NCBI GenBank assembly: GCA_029817715.1
Contig: JARUPY010000325.1
Location: 62,001-126,000, forward strand
Direction of reading: 5' to 3'
Source: Melastoma dodecandrum
Lineage: Eukaryota; Streptophyta; Magnoliopsida; Myrtales; Melastomataceae
DNA length: 64,000 nucleotides
Shown here one piece after another: positions 1 through 8,995 of the stretch (positions are counted from its first letter, which is position 1; every line of letters begins with the position of its first letter). The notes under the pieces are model-generated. The model searched no databases. It was not told the DNA's origin and was given only the letters and a program-made list of their open reading frames with translations. The position numbers and the translations under genes were made by a program.

Positions 1-1200
1 CTAACCTAGGGTTCGATAATCTCCTTACGCCTCTTCCGTAAGCTCTAAGGACGTATTCCCTGTATCGAGTTAATCACTCTATTCCTAGGCAATTAACTAG
101 TGGGAACCCATTATGCAATAACCCTAAATAGCTACCTAAGACGATTCGGTATATTCCTATCCCTTTCACGAATTAGCTCCGTTTTCCAACGATACGCTAA
201 CTTAGGCTATTCAATCCACGGCTTAACCTAAACAACTTTTTCAAGCCCGAATAGGTATCCAGTTCAAATTAATTGGTGATCAGGCAATTAATTGCATTAA
301 GATCGAGATTTGAATAAGTAACAACACGAATTCGAATAACACGGAGAAAAAGAATTCACTCGTTAAATAAAAGCGTTAAGTTCCATTGAAGTCCTAGAAA
401 ACGAAATTAATTCATAGCGTAAAAGAAATTCATCCCAAGTTCAAGAGAAAACAATAATGACATAGAAATCAACGGGAAGGAAAGAAAAGAGAAACGCCCT
501 CCCGATCTTCCGATCCGAGAAGTAGTAGCCTCGTCCCGATCTCCGCTTCAACTCTAGCCGTCACCTCTTTCTTCGTTCCCGAGTCGAATGTCTCCTTCTC
601 CTTCCTCCCCTCATAATAAATCCCCCTAAAGTTCCTCTAAAACAGAATATATTGTTCCCATCTAGAAAGATTTCCTAAGATTCTCCAAATCTAAATAATA
701 TTTCTAGGGAGAATAAAATAAAATAACCTAAAACTACCAAAATAAATGACTAGTTGATCCTCTATGTCTTCATAATGTAGTCTCCGGAAGATTTGAAGAC
801 TCCTTGAGCGATTTGGAAATAGGTTCGTCGGTGGTCACTTGAATCCACAGAACCTTCAAGGACGCATCCCTGAGAACTGAAGGACGCGTCCTTCTGCTTT
901 CTGTCCAATTTCCGCTCATATCTACTTCACTTCGTTTCAGCTTCAAAATCTCATTTATTTTCCTACATTAACACATGACAAACCAAGAGGCATCAACCAA
1001 ATAAAAGATTCAAATCAAAATAGATTAAAAAAACTACGAAAATAATAAAAATCAACTTAAACTAAAACTAAACTAAAAAGTATTCAAATCCTACCAAATT
1101 CCTATCAATACTCGTATGACTAACCACGTAAAGCATCATTAGAGATACGAAATAACCCTACTTTCATAGAGTTATCAATCATTCCCCAGTATCACGGCAG
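1..1200. other. Intergenic, repeat-like, no gene
   Basis: No coding frame of note is visible on either strand. The stretch has the mixed composition of a degenerate LTR or retroelement spacer. Around 860-895 a short near-palindromic pair (GGACGCATCC / GGACGCGTCC) occurs twice. The A-rich part at 1000-1110 looks like ordinary spacer. I could not assign it to an element family. Confidence 0.4.
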
Positions 1201-1428
1201 ATGAAAACGCAAAGCACGATATCTCGATCTTCTACTGAAGCGGAAGTGGCCACTGCTACTGGTGAACTTGTTTGGCTAAAATCCTTGCTTGCTTCTCTTG
1301 GAGTTGTTCACAAGGAACCCATGTGCCTTTTCTACGATAACCAGGAAGCTCTTCACATAGCTACAAATCTGGTGTTTCATGATCACATCAAACAAATCGA
1401 TTGCCATTATGTTCGCACACAATTGTAA
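1201..1428 (+). pseudogene. Ty1/copia RNase H fragment
   Basis: The frame encodes the end of a copia-type RNase H: SRSSTEAE, then a VWLKSLL-like stretch, then a YDNQEALH segment and a degraded H-x-KQID-x-HYVR tail. In intact elements these read YCDNKSA and RTKHIDI-HFVR. Only about 75 residues remain and nothing upstream continues it, so it is the 3' stub of a dead polyprotein. The intact copia at 50.8-55.3 kb in this window carries the same motifs. A purine-rich tract and an LTR follow directly. Confidence 0.85.
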
Positions 1429-1551
1429 GCAAAGAACATCTCTGCTAGTCTTGTAAACAACTCGCCAACAAACCTTTAGGTCGTCGGTCGTTTCAATATC
1501 TCATGTCCTGGTTGGGCATTCCTAACTTACATGCTCCACCTTGAGAGGGAG

Positions 1552-1767
1552 TATTGAGGTAGAATTGATTTGTTGATATTATCCGAAATGTCTTTTTCTT
1601 ACCTTATTTGTAGTTTTTAATTATGATTGCCTTTTATGCGATAAATTTCCTTGTATAGTTATTTGTTTTCTTCTGCTGTCTGAATGTATTTATACAATGA
1701 AGATTCAATAATACGGGGGAAGCAAGGTATTTGGAAAATACTTATTTTTTGTTCTTGTTATTCATCA
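1552..1767 (+). mobile_element. 3' LTR of the copia remnant
   Basis: A polypurine tract (TTGAGAGGGAG, 1541-1551) stands where copia elements have it, just before the LTR. The LTR would begin TATTGAGG, a TG start mutated to TA, and end with CA at 1766-1767. It holds an AT-rich U3-like part and a TATTTATACAATGAAG segment near the R region, as in short copia LTRs. About 216 bp. The 5' LTR was not found, so the boundaries are inferred from the tract, the CA end and the start of the next gene. Confidence 0.6.
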
Positions 1768-1768
1768 G

Positions 1769-2842
1769 ATGGAGCTCGCAGGCGATACGATGCCTGTCAT
1801 CCAGGAGCGGAGTTCGGCCCTTGAGAAGATATATTTGCTGCTAAGGGCCGTGTCGGACCGGTATGAGATGCATAGGAATGTTGGGGAGCAACGGGATAAC
1901 TGGAACTCGTTGCTGCTTAACTCGGTCAACATGATGATGTTGACGGCGACGGCGACGGCGGCATTTGCTGGGGCGCTGTCCCCTGGAGGAGCTGGGGTAT
2001 TGTCAGCGAAGGTGTCATCAGCGGTATTGTTCTCAGCTGACACGGGGATTATGATGATTGTGAATAAGATCCAGCCGTCGCAGCTTGCCGAGGAGCAGCG
2101 TTTTGCTTCGAGGCTGTTCAAGCAACTGGAGAGCGAGATCAAGATGCTCATCGATACTAAGCCCTCGATCACTGATATGGATGTGAACGAGTTCACAGGG
2201 AAAATCCTCGCCCTCGATAGGGCCTATCCTCTCCCACTACTCGGGGCAATGATCGAGAAGTTCCCCCCAAAGTTCTCCCCAGCAAAATGGACGAGTCCTG
2301 ACAAATACTCCCCATTGCCGAAAAAATCACGGCACGACTACGACACGAACGGTTGGAGTGCCGAGCTCGAGGCGGAAATGCGCGCCATCATACGTGTCAT
2401 AAAACAGAAGGACAAGAAGGACTTCATGCGTCTCGGGAACATTGCCCTCAAGCTGAACAAGGCACTGGCAGTCGCAGGCCCCTTCCTAACGGTCGCAGCT
2501 GCTGTGGCATCTGCATTCAGTGTCCCGACGGCAGCAGCCGCGGCTGGAGCATTGGCGATTGTAGTAAACACACTGGAACACGGGGGCCAGGTGGGGATGG
2601 TGGTGGAGCTATACAGGAACTGTGCAGGGTTCTTCGAAACGCTAGAGGACACGATAGAGGGAGCCCTCAAGGAAGATGACCCTCAGAGGCGAGAGAATGG
2701 TGAGGTTTTCGAGAGGAAGGTGGCCATGAGCCTGGGGAGGAGCCTGTCGGAGATGAGGGAGTTGGCGAGGAAGGCGATGGCGACGGCCAAGGAGGAGGAG
2801 GAATTGGAGGAAGTCGATGAGTGCGCAAGCAAGCTGTTTTGA
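1769..2842 (+). CDS. Probable F-box At4g22030-like protein, likely 5' truncated
   Basis: A 357-residue open frame with good plant codon use and a normal stop. The sequence resembles the plant family annotated as probable F-box protein At4g22030. Two alanine- and small-residue-rich hydrophobic segments occur (about residues 50-80 and 225-260), with an ALDRAYPLPLLGAM motif near residue 150. The C-terminus is acidic, with a run of glutamates. No F-box is visible. Family members are, as I recall, longer, so an N-terminal part seems missing. The ATG at 1769 lies two bases after the end of a copia LTR and an in-frame stop sits at 1709-1711 inside the LTR. The element may have landed in the gene and cut it. 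The TTCTTGTTATTCATCAG run before the ATG also resembles a splice acceptor. Family call moderate. Confidence 0.6.
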   Translation: MELAGDTMPVIQERSSALEKIYLLLRAVSDRYEMHRNVGEQRDNWNSLLLNSVNMMMLTATATAAFAGALSPGGAGVLSAKVSSAVLFSADTGIMMIVNKIQPSQLAEEQRFASRLFKQLESEIKMLIDTKPSITDMDVNEFTGKILALDRAYPLPLLGAMIEKFPPKFSPAKWTSPDKYSPLPKKSRHDYDTNGWSAELEAEMRAIIRVIKQKDKKDFMRLGNIALKLNKALAVAGPFLTVAAAVASAFSVPTAAAAAGALAIVVNTLEHGGQVGMVVELYRNCAGFFETLEDTIEGALKEDDPQRRENGEVFERKVAMSLGRSLSEMRELARKAMATAKEEEELEEVDECASKLF

Positions 2843-2849
2843 ACCGCAC

Positions 2850-3270
2850 TAAGAAAGGCCAAATTATTAAATATATCCTAGACTTTGGCACTTTTTTTAA
2901 TTTAGCATAATATTTGAAAAATATCTACCTATGTCCCAACGTTGAGCCGTTATCTCTATTATATCCTCCGATGAATGTCCCCGCTAACGGAGTCCTACGT
3001 GACGCTGACATGGCAGTTAACGTCACGTTTTATTTATTTTTTCTCGGACTAAATTATCAAATGGATCCTAAACTTTATCACTTTTTTTCAGTTTAATCTA
3101 ACATTTGAAAAATATCATCTTACATCCCAACGTTAGGTCGTTATCTTCGTTATATTATCCGTTAGCCGATACGAACAAATGTAATAATAAATTTTTTAGC
3201 TAGTATGAACAAGTTTTAATTTGAGTTAAGTTAAATGTCTTATATATAGGACGACTAAATTTCAGATCAT
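2850..3270 (+). repeat. Left arm of long inverted repeat (Mutator-like terminus)
   Basis: Two tandem degenerate copies of a roughly 190-200-bp unit. Each contains a stretch like TTTGAAAAATATC, then CATCCCAACGTT, a GTTATCT...TATATTATCC segment and a GTGACGCTGACATGGCAGTTAACG segment. The reverse complement of 6880-7275 matches this arm closely over both copies. The outer end reads GGCCAAATTATTAAAT, similar to the end that cuts the Derlin gene at about 50086. A Mutator-like terminal inverted repeat is the best reading. Confidence 0.7.
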
Positions 3271-3329
3271 GCAAATGCAAAAACATTATCATACATAGAC
3301 AAACAACGCAGTCATTATTCAAGCAAATA

Positions 3330-6300
3330 AAGTCAATCCTGGCAGAAAGTAAATCTAGAAAACCCAACAGCTACTACAATTCAGAAGGAAAAGGAAGTTT
3401 TCACCCGGCTGTCTTTACTAGCTAAGCTTGAAGAGAGTCTCCTCAAACATAAAGCTAGAGCTCGATGGCTAAAACTGGGTGATAGGAATAATGCTTTTTT
3501 CTTTAGGTGCTTATTGATGAGGAGAAATTCAAATGCGATTGTCTCCCTGATTAAACCGGACGGAAGTCAGGCCATTGGAAACGACTAGGTCATTCAGGAA
3601 GGTATTCGGCACTTTCAAAAGCTTTACGAAACACACAATCTTGATCCAGGGAATGAGCAGCAAGAGATCGTTTCTGAACGGCTGCAAAGGAAAGTTTTGG
3701 AAAGGCATTTAGACCTATTAAATAGGGCTGTGGATAGGGATGAGATTAAGAATGTGTTATTTGCCTTGAAAAAAAGATAAAGCTCCAGGTTTTGGTGGTT
3801 TCCCTACAGAGTTCTATACACAATCCTGGGATGTTGTGGGAAGAGATGTATTGGACGCTATCATGGAATTCTTTGAGAACGGGCAGATGCGGAAGCAAAT
3901 AAACTGCTCAGCTATCACTTTGGTGCCGAAAAAGCATAATGCGACCAGGGTGACTGATTATAGACCAATCTCTTGTTGTAACACCATCTACAAATGCATC
4001 TCTAAAATCCTTGCTGATAGGCTAAAGGAGTGTGTGGGCGACTTGGTTAGCTCCTCACAATCTGTCTTCATACCGGATAGGCGTATAGTGGATAATATCT
4101 TGTTGGCCCAGGAGCTAATTCATAGATATGAAAATGTAAGGGGGCCAAGAGGTTGTGTGCTCCAATTTGATATTGAGAAGGCTTTCGATTCAATTGAATG
4201 GCCATTCATACGATGTGTCCTGAGAGCTATCGGCCTACCTGAACATTTTTCTAGCAGGGTAATGCAGTGTATCTCTTCACCTACATCATCGGTTTTTATA
4301 AATGGTGAATCGCATGGAAATATCAAACATTATCGAAGCCTCAGGCAGGGGGATCCTCTCTCCCCGTATCTATTTGTCCTCAGCATGTAGGTTTTGTCAA
4401 GTCATTTGGAAAAAATAGCAGCCCGGCCAGGTTTTGATTATCATTGGAGATGTGAGAGAACCAGGTTATCCCACCTCTTCTTTGCGGATGACATCCTTAT
4501 CTTTACGAGACCAACTGGAAATTCAGTGGACATTATCTCTTCAGCTCTACCGGACTTTGGCAGTTGGTCGGGGCTGAAAGTAAATCTGTCAAAGAGTCGG
4601 TTCTACTTATCTAAATCAGCAAGCCAATTTGGTGAGGGTATAGCAAGAAGAACGGGTCTATCCCAAGGAGCAGTACCTTTCAGGTACCTTGGAGTTCTTT
4701 TATCAGCAAAGAATTTATTTTTCTTAGATTGCAGTCCACTTATTGATGCCATTACGAGGAGAGTGAAAAGTTGGGCTTCAAGAAGTTTGTCCCATGCTGG
4801 CCGGTCCAACTTATTAAATCAGTCCTATTCGCTATCCAGACATATTGGTCAATGATTGTCCCAATACCGGTTAGAGCTTGTGTCAAAATTGAAAGTATTA
4901 TGTCTCGTTTCCTTTAGGGTGGACAAGGAGTTAAGGTAAGCTGGAAGGGCGTATGCAAACCCATAAAAGAGGGTGGTCTAGGGCTGAAAAGGCCCATCCT
5001 GTGGAATAGGGTAGCTACCGCAAAGCATATATGGCATCTTCTTATTGACAAGGAGGACAACATATGGTCCTCATGGGCTAAGAGATACTTCCTGAAGAAA
5101 GACACCATATGGACTTGCAGATAACCGTACAACTACTCTTGCACATGGAAAAGTATCCTTCATGCACGATTTGCTATGAGGCCACTGATATCATGGAGGA
5201 TGGAAGATGGCAGTCGCATTTCATTCTCGGATGACAATTGGCTGGGAAATGGGAATTTAAAAAGTAAAGTGTCCTTGGAGGAGTTTGATTTATCAATATC
5301 AGCCCCTTTGCCTCAGTTCGAGATGTCTTAGGTAGCATGAGATGGCATTCATATTTAAACGGCGACAGGCTGATGGTGGAGCTCCCTATCTTTGATAAAA
5401 TTATGCAACACATGCCTAACCTATATCTTCTGACCGTGGGAGCTAGAGATAAGCCACTTTGGAAGAACGGAGATTTTCCATTGCAGAATCCTGGTCTTTG
5501 ATGGTTAGTAGTAACAGCACAGAAGCGTGGACCAGATGGGTGTGACAAAATGCTATCTCTCCTAGAGTCTCTTTTATTGTTTGGCTCCTCATGAAGGGTA
5601 GAATCCAAACGGCTGACCACTGGTTCGGAGTTGGCGTCTCTGTCTCGCCAATCTGTGCCACCGGCCGAAACTTTATTGAGACTCTAGACCATGCTCTTTT
5701 CCAATGCGTTTTTCCGAAGGGAATCTGGAAGCTCATTGAGAGGGATTTTCGGGATTGCCTAATTGCTGGGACGATATGCGCTCTACGATTCATCAAATGT
5801 GGGAAGCGAGAGGTGGTAGGAAAATCACCAAGGTAATCCTTACAACGATCTATTATATATGGGTTGAAAGATGCAAAAGAAGGAATGAGCCTAGTTTGCT
5901 GAATGTGTGGTCAGTGGTCCTTAAAGTAAGAAATGCACTCACTTTATGTTAGGAAAGTTCATCAAATATATTAGCAGTTGGGGTAAGCTCATTTTGTGCA
6001 GTGAGGCGATGGGCTCCTGAGAGCTGAATGAGGATAGAGCTGGGCCTGGCTTGTGTTATGGGTACCTGTAGAAGGAAAGGCTTAGAGGAGAGTGATGGAA
6101 GGACTGGCACTGAGGGTAAGAAAGAGGGGGAGGAAACTATAGATGTTGTAAATAAGCAAGCAAATGTACAGAGAGCAACACAAGGAGAGACAAACCAGAG
6201 TTTGGGGATAGGCCCAGATGTGGACCACACTAGTGCGAACGCAGAGGAAACGACAGATGGAGGGAATCTCAAAATGAGGAAGGTTGTTCTTTAGATAATG

Positions 6301-6610
6301 GAGGACCTTCGAGTGAGAAATCGGAGGACATCAAGATGGTCAAATGTCAGGACTCTGAGAGCCCCTGCTAATACTTGATCGATATGGTGAGGCCGGGATT
6401 ATATCTCTTGGTGCCTGTTATTTCTCTAAACTCATGTTTGTCTTCGAACTTAACGTTTTGTATGGCCACTTCTGATATTGGCACTAGTTTTTCTTTATTT
6501 TCATCTAGGCTTAGGCAGTTTCCCTTTTGCAGATTATTATAGGAAACTGTGTAACCAACCCTATGCTGGTCTCTTTATCATTAATGTACTTTTTTACCTA
6601 AAAAAAAAAT
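3330..6610 (+). mobile_element. 5'-truncated LINE (L1-like), decayed
   Basis: A non-LTR retrotransposon inserted between the two inverted-repeat arms. The coding remnant runs from the pre-RT linker (about 3380) through reverse transcriptase to a zf-RVT-like end (about 5600-5790). A long 3' UTR follows and the element ends in a short A tract at 6601-6610. No endonuclease domain is present, so the copy is 5' truncated. Several stops and frameshifts show that it is dead. I could not identify a clear target site duplication. Confidence 0.85.
3380..5950 (+). pseudogene. LINE ORF2 remnant: reverse transcriptase and zf-RVT
   Basis: The frame first shows the linker motif WLKLGDRNNAFFF, typical of plant LINEs, with a stop at about 3587. 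After a frameshift near 3775, RT blocks follow: VTDYRPISCCNTIYK, AFDSIEWPF and LRQGDPLSPYLFVL. A TAG stop interrupts the frame at 4388-4390. The active site comes next as LFFADDILIF (FADD instead of YADD). The C-terminal part at 5590-5790 has a zf-RVT-like block with an H...CVF motif. At least four disabling changes are visible. The plus strand is the coding strand; frames on the other strand are shadows. Confidence 0.85.
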
Positions 6611-6879
6611 TGTTACACAAACACACCACTCCATACCAACATTGTTGAGAAGTTAATTAAGTTTTGGGTTGGGATCAGGGGTCGAGAGTTGGGGGTCAGG
6701 GTGAAATAGTGGTCGGGGATTAGTTCGGGGTGAGATTGTGGTCAGGTGCCGGCGTAGGAATGGGTCGAGAATATGATTAAAATATGCATTAAGAGTGGAA
6801 TTAAAATATATTTGGGGCTTTAAACCCCGAAGTCGGCCTAACTCGGGGTTTGAAAACCCAAAACCCTAATTTGGGGTTT

Positions 6880-7275
6880 ATAGTTCAATTCAGAAAAAAT
6901 ATGTTACATGTGGTGCTAACATCGTTACTTGTTATATTAACGTTGCGTAGAACTCCATTAGCGTCGATCATTGACATAGATATTATGCCGATAACGGCTC
7001 AACGTTGGGATGTAAGATGATATTTTTTAAACGTTAGGCTAAATTGAAAAAAATGTCAAAAGTTAGATTTGATAATTTGTCTTGGGAAAAAATAGATTAA
7101 CCGTACTGCTGACGGCGTTAACTGTCATGTCAGCGCCACGTAGGACTCCGTTAGCAGGGACGACTAACGGAAGATATAATTGAGATAACAGCCCAACGTT
7201 GGGACGTAAGAAGATATTTTTCAAATGTTAGGCTAAATCGAAAAAAATAGTGTCAAAGCTTATAATATATATGAA
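6880..7275 (-). repeat. Right arm of long inverted repeat
   Basis: On the minus strand this reads as two tandem copies of the same unit as 2850-3270. It includes AGCCTAACATTTGAAAAATATC, split here as AGCCTAAC and TTTGAAAAATATC, then CCCAACGTTG and GCTAACGGAGTCCTACGT. Together the arms bracket the LINE. One explanation is a single element with long terminal repeats into which the LINE jumped. The other is two related elements in opposite orientation. The 6611-6880 stretch between LINE and arm holds no gene. Confidence 0.7.
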
Positions 7276-7351
7276 TATTTGGGAAAAAAAACTCGTAGAG
7301 TCCATCGACAAATCCGACAAACAAAGAAATTATTCATTTAATTCTTGCATG

Positions 7352-7987
7352 TAGGGTGAGCATAGGTTCCGGGTAAAATCGGGAAACGGTCAGAACCGGT
7401 ACCATAGGGTCGGTGTCAGTATAGATTCTCAAATAAACCGGGTAGGTTCTAGGTTCTAAATTTTTGAAAACCGGCATTACCAAGTACAGTTCCAGGTTCT
7501 AACCTCGGAACCTACCTGGAGAACCTCGAACCTAATATAATATATTTTAATATATAATTTATATAATTTTAGAATTATATGGTTGCTGACAAGTCTCTTT
7601 TTACGTATACCCGAACCCGCCATCCCCTTACCCTTCCCCTCTTCGCGAGGCCTGACCAGTTCGCTTAAGGTGTTTTTAGATTGATTAGAGTAATCATTGA
7701 TGTATTTTTAGATTGATTGGAATAATGTTTGAGGTTTTTTTTAGATTGATTAGAGTAATACTTAATGTAATTTTAGATTAATTGGAGTAATGTGGTGGAT
7801 TTAATGTAGAAATGTCCCATAAGGACATGAAACTGGAATCGATACCAGAACCGGCGAGTTGGTTCTTGGGTGAGTCTTTGAGCCACATGGTAGGTTCTAG
7901 GTTCTAAAAATAAGGAACCGGCCATTACATGGTAGGTTCCAGGTTCCACATCCGGAACTTACCCACCTTGAAACCTGCTCATCCCTA
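7352..7987. mobile_element. Non-autonomous hAT-like element
   Basis: The ends are TAGGGTGAGCATAGG and, on the other strand, TAGGGATGAGCAGG, imperfect inverted repeats of hAT type. The flanks are CTTGCATG (7344-7351) and TCTGCATG (7988-7995), an 8-bp target duplication with changes in the first two bases. The inside is built from repeated GGTTCTAGGTTCTAA and GGTTCCAGGTTC words in both halves and a (T)TTTTAGATTGATT(A/G)GA repeat at 7675-7790. There is no transposase frame. Confidence 0.7.
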
Positions 7988-7995
7988 TCTGCATG

Positions 7996-8968
7996 TGTTG
8001 ACATGGCAATTAATTTTGGGCCTGGGTTTAGAACAGAAACCCAGTAATCCCTCAAGTCACACTCCGAGTCGGCCCAAGATGTAGTCGTCTAGGCCGACTC
8101 ACGACGAAGTCGACTAGGTCGATTTATGACGAAGTCGACGAGGTCGACTTATGAACGGGGTCGACTAGGTCGACTCACAACGAAGGAGTATGGTCAATCA
8201 AGATGACTCAACAGTAGCTAGGTCTACTGGTAGGGTCAAGTCGATGGAACCCTGGATAAATCGACCAAGTCGATCGTAGTCCGTACAGTTCAGTCAAATC
8301 GACAAGGTTGAAATAAATTTATTCATTTTCAATCACGTTTATTAAAGATCGTAACTGATCCTAAATATCCAGGAACGTGATCCCATATATCAAGGGGGTT
8401 GTTGAGACACTCCCACAACATTAGGGATCACGATCTACAACACGATCTGCAAAACGACCTATCTGTTACGCGTTAATCACGTACAAATCCTCTATAAATA
8501 GCAGAGGAATTTTTCAAGACAAGGTACGACCATACACAGCCAAAACCCTGAAGTTTGATCGTCAACCTTAGGAATTAGATACCTCGACCCGGTTTGTAGG
8601 TCAACCTCCCTCCACCAGCAGAGTGAGCTCGTAGGGCCTTTGCCGTCAACCCCCGCCAGCGACACCACCGACGGAGTGAGCTCGTAGGGCCTTCGTCACA
8701 GCCTCCCGCCAGCGACCATCACCGACGGAGCGAGCTTCCAAGGCCTTCGTCACAAGTTCTCCACCGTCACAGATTTCCACGTCGTCGTCAATACTTGCGC
8801 TTTTTTCCATTTTTAATGGCTGTAAGCCATGTTTCCTTTATTCATTAAGATTGTAAGACTTGCATTTGATTTCAATAAAATTGTGCATCTTCTTACTGGC
8901 GACCACAATATAACTACTGTGAGTCCATTGCCAAATATTTCCAACGTGATCCGTTTCGTGCGCGAACA
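7996..8968 (+). repeat. 5' LTR of Tat element
   Basis: Starts TGTTGACATGG and ends GCGCGAACA. It differs from the 3' LTR only at 8049 (C versus A at 22071) and 8829 (A versus C at 22851). A TATA box (TATAAATA) is at 8493-8500 and AATAAA at 8874-8879, as expected for U3/R. The U3 part at 8090-8180 carries GTCGAC five times in degenerate short tandem repeats. Three copies of a GAGCTCGTAGGGCCTT-like word lie at 8620-8750. Confidence 0.95.
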
Positions 8969-8970
8969 CG

Positions 8971-8995
8971 TTTTTGGCGACCACAGTGGGAGGAC
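8971..8995 (+). other. Primer binding site region
   Basis: The TTTTTGGCGACCACAGTGGG stretch begins two bases after the LTR. TTGGCGACCAC-type sites at this place are usual in Tat-group elements and pair with a host tRNA 3' end. I did not assign the tRNA. The gag ATG follows at once. Confidence 0.6.
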
